A DNA stretch of 64,000 nucleotides from Lamellibrachia satsuma (GCA_033239005.1 BSQZ01000052.1:3382501-3446500), one strand, 5' to 3'; positions 21,201 through 33,624 are shown, numbered from the stretch's first letter. Notes: generated by a model from the sequence alone, not told the origin. Made by a program: numbers and translations.

Positions 21201-22798
21201 TTTCATCACCACAATGTGCTGCAGCGTCGTAGCTTTTACACGGAACGACCAAACTACAATGTGACACTATCGGCTCGTTGCGGCGACGATTTTGCCTCGT
21301 GTAAACGTGGCTTTAGCTGCTTTTGCAATTTTTGTTATATTGTCCTCGTTCGTTCCTTGGTAGCTCTACAAAACTGGACATGGGTTTGTGTTAAAAACTA
21401 CTAAAACCTATACTGTTACTGTCTTACAACTCAAGCGGGAAGACCGCAGTACTCTTTAACCGGAGAGAAACCAAATAAAAAGGACGATTTATTGTGGAGA
21501 GAGGACAATTAATTGTGAAGTGTATAAATATTGCAGGGATCTACATCGGCCTGAAGATGAGCGAGACTGGAAGTTCGAGTGTAAGCCGTGTGGCCGCCAC
21601 TTCCGTTTCAAGTGTAACTACGAATACCACATGCAGGTGGGCATTTATACTTGTTGACACTCTGTTTTCTAACTGTCTGTAGCCATAAGTCTCTCGTCAC
21701 GGTTAGGAGCAACGAAAGGACCATTGTTTGTATGGTAAATATTTGTCACTTGTTATAAGCTTTCAAAATTGTTCAGACCAGTGCTTCTTTGTGTCTGACT
21801 TGGATTGTGTCCAATCTTAGCTGTGTCATATCTTGGTAATTGTGCCGTTAATACGTCCTATCTTGTTGACACAAATAACGAGTGTCTTGTGTCCCATTTG
21901 AGTGAATCTGTCATTAAAATGCATAATGTCCTCTTGGTGACACTGTGATGACATTGAACAGTTGACAGTGAGAGGTATTTGCTGTGATCCTTGTGCTTTG
22001 TGTTTGCCTCAGGACCACACCGGACAACGTCCACATGTGTGTGCCACATGCAACAAGGCGTTCAAGACGAAGTCGATGATGGAGACCCACATGACTGTCC
22101 ATTCTGACGAGCGCCCGTATTCCTGTAGTCAGTGTGGCAAGCGCTTCAAGCTGCAGAAGTATCTCGATGTTCACGTGTTGACCCACGCCTCCGAGAAGGT
22201 CTGCTGTGCGGCTTGCGGCAAGATCTTTGGTAAGCCAGACGACCTCAAGAAGCACATCTGTCGGGCGATCCCTGTTGCAGCTACAGGGATCGAGGGAGAC
22301 TCAACTGGGTTGGGGCTAGTGGGGAGCGCAGGCGAGTTGCGTCAGATCAACATGGAAGAGTTGAGTGTGTTGGGAGACGGAACGACGGTGACGGCCATCT
22401 TGGTGGAGCAGCACGAGGGGGACGACAGCGGGGCAAACATCGGAGACTGTCTGGAGGTGACCGACTCCGACACTCACATGGTCATCGAGCAGCAGGCTCT
22501 GGTGTGTGAGACAGCGGAAGGCAGCCAACTGTTCCCATTGGCAGACACGGCGGGGGACGAGTCGAGGCTAGACGACACGGCGGTCGCCATGTACATGTGT
22601 GGACTGTGTCGCAAGTTGTATGCCACGCAGGAGGAGATCAACGACCACATGCAGGAGCACATCGATGTTGACGTCGAGTGTGAGGGGGACAAGTTGCTGG
22701 CTCAGCTTGAAGCCTCATCTGACGACACGGGTGAAGTCCCGGCTGTGACTGTTGAGGAAGTTGGGTTGGACACTACCGGCACTGTCGCCTATATGTGA
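15273..22798 (+). CDS. AT-hook and multi-C2H2 zinc-finger protein
   Basis: Eight coding exons: 15273-15281, 15539-15802, 17318-18233, 18831-18932, 19340-19825, 20126-21092, 21537-21636, 22013-22798. The sum is 3,630 nt, 1,209 codons plus TGA, with all phases matching. Residues 15-23 are an AT-hook (KRPRGRPRK). Residues 92-396 are an unstructured Ser/Thr/Glu-rich region with repeated TNNTPGT/VNTPDTEIIEGQ-like units. About 17 C2H2 fingers follow from residue 413, the last isolated at about 1140-1165 after an acidic linker; the finger CAACGKIFGKPDDLKKHIC lacks a normal second histidine. Fingers 1, 12 and 13 are completed across introns, which confirms the splicing. It is likely a nuclear DNA-binding regulator, but no orthologue is recognised. 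An alternative acceptor at 17332 would remove 5 residues. It is transcribed away from the TIR gene. Confidence 0.85.
15803..17317 (+). other. Intron 2 of the zinc-finger gene
   Basis: Good GTAAGC donor at 15803. The acceptor used is TTTGGCAG at 17,317, preceded by a T-rich tract. No other exon is convincing in this 1.5 kb; the ORF at 16,773-17,156 lacks usable splice pairs. Confidence 0.55.
18459..18840 (+). repeat. 41-bp tandem repeat carrying a 3' splice site
   Basis: Units of 41 bp (CCATTACAG occurs at 18617, 18699, 18740, 18781 and 18822; the 18658 unit has CCATTACAT) sit directly before exon 4 of the zinc-finger gene. More diverged units extend left to about 18,459. Each intact unit ends in TGTCCATTACAG, a good acceptor. 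The exon's first bases (ACCGGCCTGT) match the start of the repeat unit, so the array crosses the intron/exon border. Confidence 0.9.
20126..21092 (+). CDS. Main zinc-finger exon, ten fingers
   Basis: Exon 6 of the zinc-finger gene encodes fingers 3 to 11 and most of finger 12 in one 967-nt block, starting GSQPRLYECELCGARL. Linkers are irregular rather than TGEKP. It is markedly GC-richer than the flanking introns, so third positions favour C and G. The donor AT|GTAAGT at 21093 splits a Met codon, and the finger is completed by MDLH in exon 7. Confidence 0.88.
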
Positions 22799-24117
22799 AC
22801 CACCACTCATACACTGAGACATTATTGTATAGATTACTTGTTTGTCTCCAAGGCTCTGTTGCTCTGGTGGTCTCTTTCATACCTCTTGGATCTGTACTTT
22901 GCAGTTCTATGTATACGGTTGTTTTTGTTCTTGTTAATTAATTTATTGGTAAAACAGTTATTGTAACGTGGACATATTTCGTGTTTATGCTGTGCAGGTT
23001 TTAGTGTAATACAATGCATGTTTATGCAGCAGTAAAGGTCTTTCAGTTGTATTTACAATTCCAATGGTAAAACTAGTTGCATATGCTAGAGTAGTGACAT
23101 AGAGCCATGCAAAACTGGCAGGTTAATTGGAAAGTGATGAATACCTGACATTGCCCAGTGCCGCCGTAAGCCATGTTTGATGATACGATGTCCGATCATG
23201 TCGTGCTATTTTTGGTGACGTCCATGATGAGGTGTCTCCAATCAATCGTATGTTTGGTGACGTCCATGATGAGGTGTCTTCAATCAATCATGTATGGTTT
23301 GGTGACGTCCATGCTGAAGTGTCTCCAACCAATCATGTATGGTTTGCTTCTCTAAAAAGTCGCTCCTCAGTTCGATTTTTTTGCTCGTCTCATTTCAAAT
23401 TAATTTTGCGAAAATTCAAACCTACAAAGTACCCAGTACGACGTGCTTGCTCGTTTGTGCACACTGCATCGTATGTAGTTTTGTGAAATCATCAGACAAA
23501 CTAGTAAATTATTAAATGCTTGATCCAGCGTTTATTGAAGTGAAAATGGAAACGCTGAAAACTCGTGAATTCCGCCCTTCGTGAAGTTTGGGAACTTTGT
23601 CGTGTGATCGGCGAGAGGATGGAAGTCACGTCCATGATCAGCCGTTTTGAGCTTTGCCAGAACTAACGACTAAAGTCAATTCTTTCGATGATTTTAAAAA
23701 AATACGCACTTTTTTTAGACCGACTGGATATTACTTTTACTATTGTATTCTAACTATTGACACACCACATCAAACCATCGAACCGGATTCGCGATATGCT
23801 GAATCAGTCAAGGGCGGAGTTTTAACTCGTCCATTGGCAGTTCTGCTGTTTCCCTATCGCATCGATTCATATCTTGTGGGTTCTTCCGCTTGCCTTCACC
23901 CGTTCCTATAATTTTCGGCTTTTGTAACATGTCGCCTTCTATGCGCGTGATGTGATCGAAGTAGGCCTACGACAGCATCTTGTTTGAGATTAATGTCTGT
24001 AGTGGGTGGACGTCTTCGAGGGCGAACTTGTTCCAGTATTCTGCTAGCCTAGCGATATCGCCTCTGCGAGGTTGGCACGACAGCATGCGTCCATTGCAAT
24101 CCTTGGTCAAGCTCTTT
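22799..24117. other. 3' flank of the zinc-finger gene
   Basis: 3'UTR and intergenic DNA. No canonical AATAAA was found close to the stop. Positions 23,211-23,345 hold three 42-45 bp tandem units (TTTGGTGACGTCCATGATGA). Nothing else is recognised. Confidence 0.5.
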
Positions 24118-24393
24118 CCCAGCTAGCAAAATTGACTGGGACAATGGTGGCTCTAAAAACATGATTGGGTCAATGATAGCTGTTACTGGTTCAACTGACA
24201 TTGGTTTGCCATAAAAAAAAAACGATTGGGGCAATGGTGGCTGACAACCATTGGCCCAATCAGGTTTTGTTATCTGGGGCCATTAAAGGGCCAACGATGT
24301 TTTCATTGGCATGGCCTGGTGTGTAAATTCTCATTGGCCAGTGAAAAAGTCACGTGTGAACTTCATTGGCCCAGTGAGGTCTTGCTAGCTGGG
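24118..24393. mobile_element. MITE with 12-bp terminal inverted repeats
   Basis: The ends CCCAGCTAGCAA (24118-24129) and TTGCTAGCTGGG (24382-24393) are perfect inverted repeats. The interior is rich in CATTGG/CCAATG words in both orientations and has no coding capacity. A target-site duplication is not clear. Confidence 0.75.
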
Positions 24394-24538
24394 TTAGAAA
24401 GTCGTTTCACTGACACGTACATAATGTTGCAAACCAACCACTAGATATTGATATTTGTGCACAACATAACTGTAGTAGTCATTAGATGTGGTCATACCGC
24501 TGGCTCCGAATAAATGTTTTGACTGTTACGGACTCATG

Positions 24539-24740
24539 TTGTGTAGGCGTTTCCGTGAAGCGCGAGCAGCCAATCAGTGTCATTACCGAGATTCTGCACT
24601 ATATAATTATTTTGCATTATTAAACTTTTCAGTTGTGTCAATATAATCACAGTTTAAAGTTGATTCAAATGCATCGAATATACTGATAACAGTTTACTCT
24701 TATTTTATGAAATTAATCTAATTATGCATGCACCAAGAAT
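24539..24740. repeat. Dispersed repeat copy related to the foldback at 10.9-11.3 kb
   Basis: Positions 24,539-24,656 match 11,228-11,344 (CAGCCAATCAG.GTCATTA, TGTGTCAAT..AATCACAGTTT). Positions 24,657-24,730 match the inverse of 10,870-10,950. Confidence 0.65.
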
Positions 24741-24789
24741 ATGGGTGCATGCACACTGTATTAAATAGTTTAGAAACTTCCATAGGTAG

Positions 24790-25083
24790 GTAAAGGTAAA
24801 GTCATCCCCCAGGCATTACGCCTTAGGAAGCCATGAAGACTTATATGGCCAGTGGTTTCTGTAGTGCGAAGCAACTTAGGGTGCAGTTATACTGACTCTC
24901 CTGGACGGGACACTAGTCCATCGCAGGTACCTTCCAAACAGTGTTTGTACTCATTTGCAGCTGAGTAGACTGAGGCAAAAGTAGGGTAAACGAAATTGCC
25001 TAAGCTTCGAAAACGAACCCAGTGTGGGTCTTGAACTCACAACCCTCGAATTTAGAGTCCAACACCTTAACCACGGCCGCCCC
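24790..25083 (-). mobile_element. tRNA-derived SINE
   Basis: On the minus strand a tRNA-like head carries an A-box-like TGGTTAAGGTGTTGG (25,074-25,060) and a B-box-like GAGTTCAAGACCC (about 25,038-25,025), as in Leu/Ser-type tRNAs. The body contains CCTGCGATGGACTAGTGTCC, a word frequent in invertebrate SINEs. It cannot form a full tRNA and is not a tRNA gene. Confidence 0.65.
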
Positions 25084-26190
25084 CTTCCATTTGGTGATGT
25101 TATTACACCATTCCTCCGCCCGAGAGTTGCTGGTGGCGTGTTACTGGGAGTGTGAGCCACCTTCTACTGGCTGCACATATCCTCCAATTAATCACGAGTC
25201 GGAACAATTGCTTGTGAGAACTGGCGCCGCCAAGAGGTGTCCAAAGTCGGAAATTGCATAATTAGCTTACACGTGTGTTAAGAAGTTGCAACACGAAACA
25301 ATGAAGATCAGAAGTGCCGCGTTTACCAACTTGTTGGCTGAGCTCGTTTTTCATATGCCGAAAAAAATAGAGACAGTGTGTACCCCCCTCGGGTAAGTGT
25401 TTTCCGTTCTTAGAAGTAAGTGTTTTCGGTTCTTAAATGTCCCGATTCCTGTATTCTTCATCCCTGACTGTTCTACACGATTCTTGCAATCTAGGCCATA
25501 CGTCGTGAGTTTTAGGCAGGCCACTAGATGGCGTGCATGTAGTCTAAGTCTGATCAATGACAAAACTACGTACCGTAGGATTATAGCGTAACTGTGAGGT
25601 GAGCAACAAAACTGGGAAAGAAAGTGTCTGTTTAGGGCTAACATAGGAGTGGTTTGTTTTCACAGTTTTTCTTCTCTACAGTTAACGAGTCTACGACAGA
25701 TGAACGAAATTGCCCCCAGCTTCGAAATGGCAGCAGGTGGACTAGACCACGATAAAAAAGTTGGAAATATGTTTGTAGTTTAGCAGGTGCCAAAGTACGC
25801 TTAGTCTATGAGACAATACATTATGTATAACATGAAGCTCCTTGTTTTTATGGCAGAAGCTACAAAATAGGGGAGACCTGGTCTAATTGTGTAAGATAAG
25901 ATAATATTTATTGCCATGTGTAATCATTTCAGTAATACAATAGAAACATTGGAACGTATAACGATGTTGGGTCGTACTATAACGTATACATGACAATACA
26001 CTCACATGAAACAAACGGTATGAAACAAACTAATTAACATCATGCACAGTAAATGCACTCTTAAGAATAAAATCTTGACCTTGACTCTTTTGGCACTTAA
26101 CGATCTCACTTCGTGATTCCTGTTATATCACATAAATAAGTCCAATATAAAGCGAAAGACATAATTATCACTGTCAATGAAAGATATGAT
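25084..26190. other. Intergenic DNA
   Basis: No gene recognised. Positions 25,895-26,190 may be the 3' untranslated part of the minus-strand LINE that follows. Confidence 0.4.
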
Positions 26191-26229
26191 TTAGGATTAC
26201 TGACTTGGGTATAAAATATATAAAATAAA

Positions 26230-26640
26230 TAAATTAGGTATACTCAATGAAAGACAAGTAAGAATGTGATATTTGTGTGTACTGCAGATGGGAAAAAATG
26301 TCACGTCTGTTTTGATGGTTACGGGATAAAAACTGTTGCTGAACCTGCTGGTCCTAGTTTTGATGGAGCTGAACCGGCGACTAAATGGAAGGGGCTCGAA
26401 TAAATCATGGGCAGGATGGGATGGGTCATGAGAGATGAGACCGGCTCTTCTTAACAGGCGCTGCAGATACAGTGATTCGAGACTGGGAAGGGATCTGCTG
26501 ATTATTTTGGAAGCAGTATTTACAACTCTATTTAACCTGAGCTTTTCCTTGACCGTGATAGAACCAAACCACGCTGTGACCGAAAAAGTGAGAACACTCT
26601 CGATCACAGCTTTGTACAAGTTTAGCGTGATCTGAGTGGT
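26230..26640 (-). pseudogene. LINE reverse-transcriptase C-terminal fragment
   Basis: The frame 26,619-26,197 reads like the post-RT end of a non-LTR ORF: YKAVIESVLTFSVTAWFGS, LNRVVNTASKIIS, LPSLESLYLQRLLRRA, DPSHPAHDLFEPLPFSRRF and IKTRTSRFSNSFYP. This series is typical of LINE ORF2 C-termini found widely in animals. It is 5' truncated; the tail after SFYP is not conserved. Confidence 0.8.
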
Positions 26641-27177
26641 CAGAGTAATAAGTTGTTACAGAGTCGTTTCACGAAAACATAGTACCATCGACAGTAGTTG
26701 GTTGGAAGATACCCTGTGTAAAAATCGGGAGTCAAGAAGACGAAATTAACGAGATGTGGACAAAAATTACTTTAACCACCTAAAACGTTTTTTTGGTATG
26801 TCCACATAATATCATCTCACGCAATCACGTACTTTATGTTTCGTGAATTAAACTTGAAACATGTCTACTATATTATACTAGTAGGGGTTATGCAAAGCAG
26901 AAGTTAAATTGAAATTCACAATTTGTTATCGCCCACGTGCGTTCAACTGCAAAAAAATTTGTTTGGGGCAAGTTGTTACAATTGTATTGGAGCAAGTTGT
27001 TACAACTGTAATACTGCTCGGGCGGCTCGTGCCGATGGTTCAGCATGCGCGATGTGTGCTGACAATAACTGAAACAACAACACTTATTTAGCCACGACGT
27101 GTGAACTCTTTATTTCACTTGTGAAGTCTAGCGCACTGGTTTATAATCAGTACTGTAAATGTTAGCAGCGTCAAGCA

Positions 27178-27330
27178 AAATTGACACATATCTCAGAAGG
27201 GCGGGTTACACATAGATAAAAAAAAATTGGACTCTAGATAAGCCAATGGCTTCCGTTTCCACTTGCCATTTGGGTGTTTTTGTCTCGGATGGCAATCTTG
27301 TTAAATGTTATTAAAATTGTATGGCTCAGT
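27178..27330 (+). mobile_element. LINE 3' tail copy A (CR1/L2-like)
   Basis: 3'UTR fragment with GGGCGGGTTACACATAGAT, GATAAGCCAATGGCTTCC, CACTTGCCAT and ending GGCAATCTTGTTAAATG. The same tail follows the ORF end at 54,495-54,835 and occurs inverted at 60,355-60,530. Confidence 0.75.
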
Positions 27331-29470
27331 CCTAGTTGAGCAATTAATCGATATTGCACGATTCATTGACATGTAAATGTTCGTGCGCGTGTGCGTGATT
27401 GGAAGGAAGCCACGGGACTCTTTGGTTTTCACTCTGAATGAGTGACACTACGAACGGTTTTACGTTTACCCGTAATGCACCTGGTTCATGTATATTAAAT
27501 GTAACAGCAACACTGGTTGTTGTGGCTGTGTTTCAGAGTTTGGAATTTAATATTATTCCAGTGATTATATTGACTATATCGTTGGTGCTTCGATAAGCAG
27601 AGTGATAAGTTATTGTGTCATCCTTGCACGATGAAAGAAAGTGAACCAACTCAAGTGCATTCGTCGGTGTTTAGACATGCCTTCCATGGTGCATAACCTC
27701 ACAAAAACGCGTGGGTTCCAGTGTTAATATTTAGCGGTGTGTTTGTGTCGGTTAGCGTGTCCGTCCCGCTCTGCTCTCAATCCGCCGTTCCACGTGGCTG
27801 CACATGGAGCGCCCTCGTTTCAACAGTCGTAGTTAAAACTAGTTCCTACAAGTGGCGTCGTCAACTACTGTTGTCGAGCAAACAGAGGGCAGTAAACCCC
27901 AAGTGGCTGGTTTATGTCACTGAACTGACGATATGTGTCATGAATGTAGTGCGCAAGTGGGCGTTCCGTCGAGGCTTCGTCTCCTGCAACTGACAGTACG
28001 TTGACAACGCCACCGAGTCGAATACTGCGCCGTACATATGTCAGTCGGTGAGTTTACATGTAGGTTAACTATTTGAACAGGTGTAAACACTGCCAGTGTC
28101 AATTTGTTTAGAAACGAAGCATATATCTAAAAGTGGTGATCATATCTAGCCACTCCAAGTTAAATGGTGGACTTTTGATAAAGGTTTCCTCATCCACGTG
28201 TATATATATGGAGCTTTTTACTTTACATGACAATAGAAACTTGTTAAGAGGTCAAACCAAACAATGTGCACTGCCTGACTATTTACATGTGGAATTGCAA
28301 AAAGAAATTCGGTAACAGATACGTTACAAATCCCATGCCAGAGTGGTACTGAGCAGCATGTACAAACACATGTTAACTAAACACACAGTTCTACAGACGT
28401 TAATAAAGTGTGTGAACCATTTGTTATCCCTGACAAATAACAATATTAAGTGCATGACTGTCACGATAACAAGATTAAGAAAAGTTATCATAGAAATATC
28501 CTTCTATGCCTTAGTAGGCCTACGTGGTGTTGCAAGTCAGTGGCTTCTTTCCACCTCTCGAAATTGTAATGTAATACAGTTATGTTTACATCAGTTACAG
28601 TTATGTCTAGCGACGCCTTGTTCTACGTAACTTCGGACAGTCGTAGAAAAGATGCGTGCCGTTGTGAATAATTGTACGTATTTTTTTCGCATAGCGTTGT
28701 AGACAACTGTACGTAATATCTACAAAGGGTAACTCGACTGTTCATAGAAAGGGTAACAGCTGGGGTCGTATATGAATCCTTGAACGTTTGGCGCCCGAGG
28801 TGCAAAGCGTCTAGGGGGGGTAGCATGACATGCATACAAACATACACTTCCCTTAGTAAAAGAACCCAATAAAAGTCTATGAAAATTCTATAGACTTCTA
28901 TATAAATCAATGTAATTCTACAGAGTATACTATATTTTTTTATAGAACGAATAAGTATAAATAGTTTACGTCTACTTAAATTTTCATGTTTATATTAAAT
29001 AATATATTATTATTTTATTATAGAGTTTCATAGAATTTTGTAGCGTTAAACATAGCATAACAGAATATGGTACATACAGAAAAATATACAAACTACAAAT
29101 TATATAACTAATGTCCACAAAAATCCTATAGAAAAAAAAATTATATTGATTGTTTGCTAAGGGTTGCTGGATTATAGTAAGAGATTTATTGATGAAATAA
29201 GCTTTATTTGTGTTTTGTTTTAACAACAATAAAACTCATTGGCAACACGATGTATTTATACATCTTGTCGATCCTGTATTTCCGTAGACGATGATGTCAA
29301 CAACATCAGTTAGACAACACCATAGCCAGTGCACTAGGCCCTGCTATGAAGCTCGAGGAATACTAAAGGCCAGCCACACGGTAGCAGCACTGAAGCTGAA
29401 ACAACATTGTGTTAACTCAAACCTGCCATTGCATCAGAAAGGTTTCCCAATACTTTGCTATTATACACTT
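27331..29470. other. Intergenic DNA
   Basis: No supported gene. The ORF at 27,721-27,993 has no splice or family support. Positions 28,840-29,230 are very AT-rich with TTCTATAGA-like words. Confidence 0.4.
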
Positions 29471-29477
29471 CGTCAAG

Positions 29478-29630
29478 TCATTCACTATCGTCTAAATCCA
29501 TCGATTCTTCCGACAGTGTTTCGCTGCAGGCTCCGGTCCATTGACTCATATCGCCAACTATTGTTGGTGCCAACTGCCGCTCGGCTGGATGCAGCAGCTC
29601 TCTGGTTCTTGTTGACGTGACAGCAGGCAT
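29478..29630 (-). CDS. Small ORF, 50 codons, unknown
   Basis: The minus-strand ATG at 29,630 opens MPAVTSTRTRELLHP... and ends ...SEESMDLDDSE with TGA at 29,478. The acidic tail and balanced codons look protein-like, but no family or conserved start context supports it. Treat as weak. Confidence 0.18.
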   Translation of the reverse strand: MPAVTSTRTRELLHPAERQLAPTIVGDMSQWTGACSETLSEESMDLDDSE

Positions 29631-29857
29631 CTTGTCCCTTTAGGATATTTCCCAGGAGCCGCGTTGACCAAATCTATATAGCCAACAAGTATTCTTTTTC
29701 TTTACAGCATGTTGTGATTTACTTTAGGCATGCCAATCCAGTATAAATGCTTCAATTGGATCTTTATCTATACACTAAACTAAACGTTGTTTAGCAACAG
29801 GGGTTTACTTTTTGTAAATCTAACAGACATATCAATAAACTACCAACTGGTGGGTGC

Positions 29858-29878
29858 GAGCGTGCGTGCGTGCGTGCA

Positions 29879-29914
<36 letters not shown>

Positions 29915-29917
29915 TGT
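29858..29917. repeat. (TGCG)n microsatellite
   Basis: About 15 TGCG units with one CATG interruption. Confidence 0.95.
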
Positions 29918-30554
29918 AACCCCACCCTCCCTTTATTTGCTATTTCGTGTTAAATCTGTATATTTCACCTATTTATTTGTGTTCATTTAGTTGCATTATT
30001 TGACTTCTAGGTGTTTGGCAGTTCTTGGTGCGTTTACGAAACTATAGGTGATATTATCGACCTACCAGTTATACAGCACGGGTGTTTGATGCAACAGCAT
30101 CATTTGGATGAAATCTATATTGGTGAAGCCTAGCATCTGGAGGCACAGGAAAGTTCGGCTGAGGAAGAAATTCACTTTCATCAGGCGCAAACACAAAGCG
30201 CAAACACGCCCTCCAAGACGTACTTCTATCATACACTATTACAGCACAGCAATGTTATATGTGATCAAAAAGTGAGATTCACCAGGTGATTATGCATAAG
30301 TGGCTGCACGGCAGCGTTTGAAGCAGTCAGCCATTGCGTGATGACCCTGTGTTGGGCTGCGAAGCATGTGGAAGGCATGGACATGGATCAAGTCACTATT
30401 CGCACGACAGGTAGGTAACACTGGTTTTAGTTTATGGTAATAACATTATTATGATGATTCACAGTTACTGATATATTTTGCTCAAACGGTGATGCCGTCT
30501 AACTGAATTATTACTGAAATTCTTTTGTATTTGTGAATCCTAACTTTGGTGTAA

Positions 30555-30797
30555 ATGAAGTCCGACCTGTCGATTGTGGACATCTCGCAGGATAGCAATT
30601 ACACCGTGAACGAAGCGATTGATGCCACGCTACAGGAGTTGTACCCCGACTTGTCTGGCACAAGACACTTCGCCGCATTACAAGAAGAGCTCGCTAGGAA
30701 GCTCTCTATTGATTACAACGACAACCAGCATCGCTTCGTAGAAGAGTTTCTTGGTCCAGTTCGAGAATTCCTATTGATCCTCAGAAGCTCAAAAGAG
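30555..30797 (+). CDS. Possible first coding exon, unknown product
   Basis: ATG at 30,555 opens 81 codons ending at a consensus donor GAG|GTGAGT (30,798). The product starts MKSDLSIVDISQDSNYTV and contains AIDATLQELYPDLSG, HFAALQEELARKLSID and FVEEFLGPVREFLLIL, a helical, well-mixed composition unlike random sequence. No partner exon was identified downstream; an acceptor at 31,357 opens a doubtful frame. The family is not recognised. Confidence 0.4.
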
Positions 30798-32681
30798 GTG
30801 AGTTGTAGCCAATTTGGGCAAATACGTACGTCAACATAAGCACTCAGTTTAACTTGCCTTTTCACGTCTTGAATGGGTAAGTTATACATTTGGAAATGCA
30901 CATAGGTGTTATTTCTACAGCACGTAATGACAATGCATATTTATCAGGAACCAATTTACAGGAACAGAGGAGTAGGTACTACCTATATAAGGTAGCACCA
31001 CCTGACTGAGAATGTCTGCTTCTCAAACACGACGGTTGTGTGACGATTGTCCATGTTCTTTGTGACAATCAACTGACTTCTGACATTTTCCAACTTGAAG
31101 AATTTGTGGACGTCGCAGTGTCTCTAACCATTTCTAGATCACCTGCGTGCGTCCTTTGAAGTTCCCAACTAAAACAATAATTAGTTAATGTTGTCATTCA
31201 AGAACAACGCAAATAAAGCCAGTATTGCGGTCGTACGTATAGTAATACTTTCGTACTACCTAGTTTTTGTGGTTGTGGTTGTTGTACATGGCTAAATGCA
31301 TCAGCATGAGTTGTCTTTGAAAATAGCAAATTACCTTGTTTTCGTTATTCACGGTTCTTTCAGTTTACGATGAAAAGCAGTAAGTACAGAAGAAGAAAGT
31401 ACCGCCATTGTCCATTTCGCGGTCACGAAACATGCAACCACCGACAGGTCGGTGACATGGAACGTCGCGCTCAAAAAAGTTCAACCGTCACTAGATGTCG
31501 TTATAGACGACGACATCTTAGCATTTTATTACCAATGCTTTTTATAGTTAACGAACGAGACACGTGTTATTTTAGTTTTACAACTGTGACAGAGAGAATG
31601 CGAGCTTTACGTACCAGTAGTGCGTGGGACCGGATTCACTCTTAAGCCACGTCCGTTTTTGGAAAACAGCCAAATTTCTTGTTTGGGTTAGAATCATTTA
31701 CTTTATATAAACAATCGCAGGTTTCGAGACTGCTGTAGATCAATACATAACACATACTGATGACGTCTTGTGTTCGTAGTAGTCTGGTGTTTGCGAAACT
31801 TTCTCTGTGTAACATAACACATTCGTCACTGGCGCAAAAACGCAGCGACGGAAGAACGGTCGTTGGATTCCACCTTCTTATGAAAATTGGACACCGGCAA
31901 CGAACACTCGAGTGGCAGCAGGATGCGTTGTAGGCGTCGTTGTCGCCACACTAAGTAGAGGCGGTGGACCTACGCCTTAAAATCAAATGCGTCGATTCGG
32001 CTCTTTCGCTAGAATTCTGCGTCGGAAATAAATAAGTTAAGATTTAAAACAGATATGTACTAACCGTTTCACCTGTGAATTCATTGACACACCATTTGCA
32101 CTTTGGCGTCAAGACGCAGAAGAAATATGCTCCAAATAATGTATTATCGTGACAGCGCACCATAATTACGGTTTTCATCACAAAACGTCATACTTGTATA
32201 TGGTTATTGCCAAACAACTTTAGTGATATGTACATATAAGAATGCATAGGGTTATTAAATGCGTATTTATTGCCCTGTTTATTGCATTCTATAATGTTCC
32301 AAGTTGGCAAAAAATTTACGTTTGCAAGGGTCTTGTCCACTGTCCCTACATACTAGAACTGGGGCGGTTGATTCTGCCCAGATGCGTTGGTGTGTAATAA
32401 TTAGTGATATACTGATATACTCCGCCCTGGAATCGCACTATGTGGTGCTTGCGGTCACATCATCAGCCACGTTCCCACGTCATCGAGACACTGACTGGGA
32501 GGAATAGATTTGCATATGTTAGAGTTTTTCAACAAAATGAATTATTAGACAGTAGAACTCCATTGTGAGATCTTCGTGTATTGTTGTATCATTCACTGTT
32601 CGTGGAACATGACCTGGATCTCTTTGAACTTACCGCTTCATTGTTCGCAGCTATAGCTGCTCATGTTACACAAGTCTGCTT
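30798..32681. other. Intron or intergenic DNA after the orphan exon
   Basis: No further exon or repeat is confidently recognised. The ORF at 31,370-31,645 follows an acceptor-like TTTCAG but is Arg-rich and unsupported. Confidence 0.35.
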
Positions 32682-33624
32682 GAACTGTTCGACTGCATCG
32701 TCTGTCTCGGTATCCCTTGCGTTGTTCCCTTGTTAAACTAGAACTGGTCGACCGCATCGTCTGTCCCAGTGTCCCTTGCGTTGTCCCCTTGTTAAACTAG
32801 AACTGTTCGACCGCATCGTCTGTCTCCATATCCCTTGCGTTGTTCCCTTGTTAAACTAGAACTGTTCGACCGCGTCGTCTGTCTCAGTACCCCTTGCGTT
32901 GTTCCCTTGTTAAACTAGAACTGTTCGACCGCATCGTCTGTCTCAGTATCCCTTGCGTTGTTCCCTTGTTAAACTAGAACTGTTCGACCGCATCGTCTGT
33001 CCTAGTATCCCTTGCGTTGGTCCCTTGTTAAACTAGAACTGTTCGACCGCATCGTCTGTCTCAGTATCCCTTGCGTTGTTCCCTTGTTAAACTAGAACTG
33101 TTCGACCGCGTCGTCTGTCTCAGTATCCCTTGCGTTGTTCCCTTGTTAAACTAGAACTGTTCGACTGCGTCGTCTGTCTCAGTACCCCTTGCGTTGTTCC
33201 CTTGTTAAACTAGAACTGTGCGACCGCATCGTCTGGCCCAATATCCCTTGCGTTGGTCCCTTGTTAAACTAGAACTGTTCGACCGCATCGTCTGGCCCAA
33301 TATCCCTTGCGTTGTTCCCTTGTTAAACTAGAACTGTTCGACCGCATCGTCTGGCCCAGTATCCCTTGCGTTGGTCCCTTGTTAAACTAGAACTGTTCGA
33401 CAACATCGTCTGTCTCAGTATCCCTTGCGTTGTTCCCTTGTTAAATTAGAACTGTTCGACCGCATCGTCTGTCCCAGTGTCGCTTGCGTTGTTCCCTTGT
33501 TATACTAGAACTGTTCGACTGCATCGTCTGTCACAGTATCCGTTGCGTTGTTCCCTTGTTATACTAGAACTGTTCGACCGCATTGTCTGTCTCAGTATCC
33601 CTTGCGTTGTTCCTTTGTTAAACA
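32682..33624. repeat. 59-bp minisatellite, about 16 copies
   Basis: Tandem units of 59 bp around CCCTTGCGTTGTTCCCTTGT and GAACTGTTCGACCGCATCGT. Units are nearly identical, with substitutions shared between neighbours (CAGTATCC, CAATATCC, CAGTACCC), indicating local duplication. Confidence 0.95.

Noticed and set aside
25018..25083. tRNA gene
   Set aside because: A and B boxes are present but the acceptor and anticodon arms do not pair; it continues into a SINE body.
32682..33624. CRISPR-like array
   Set aside because: Units are contiguous 59-mers without unique spacers and the genome is eukaryotic.
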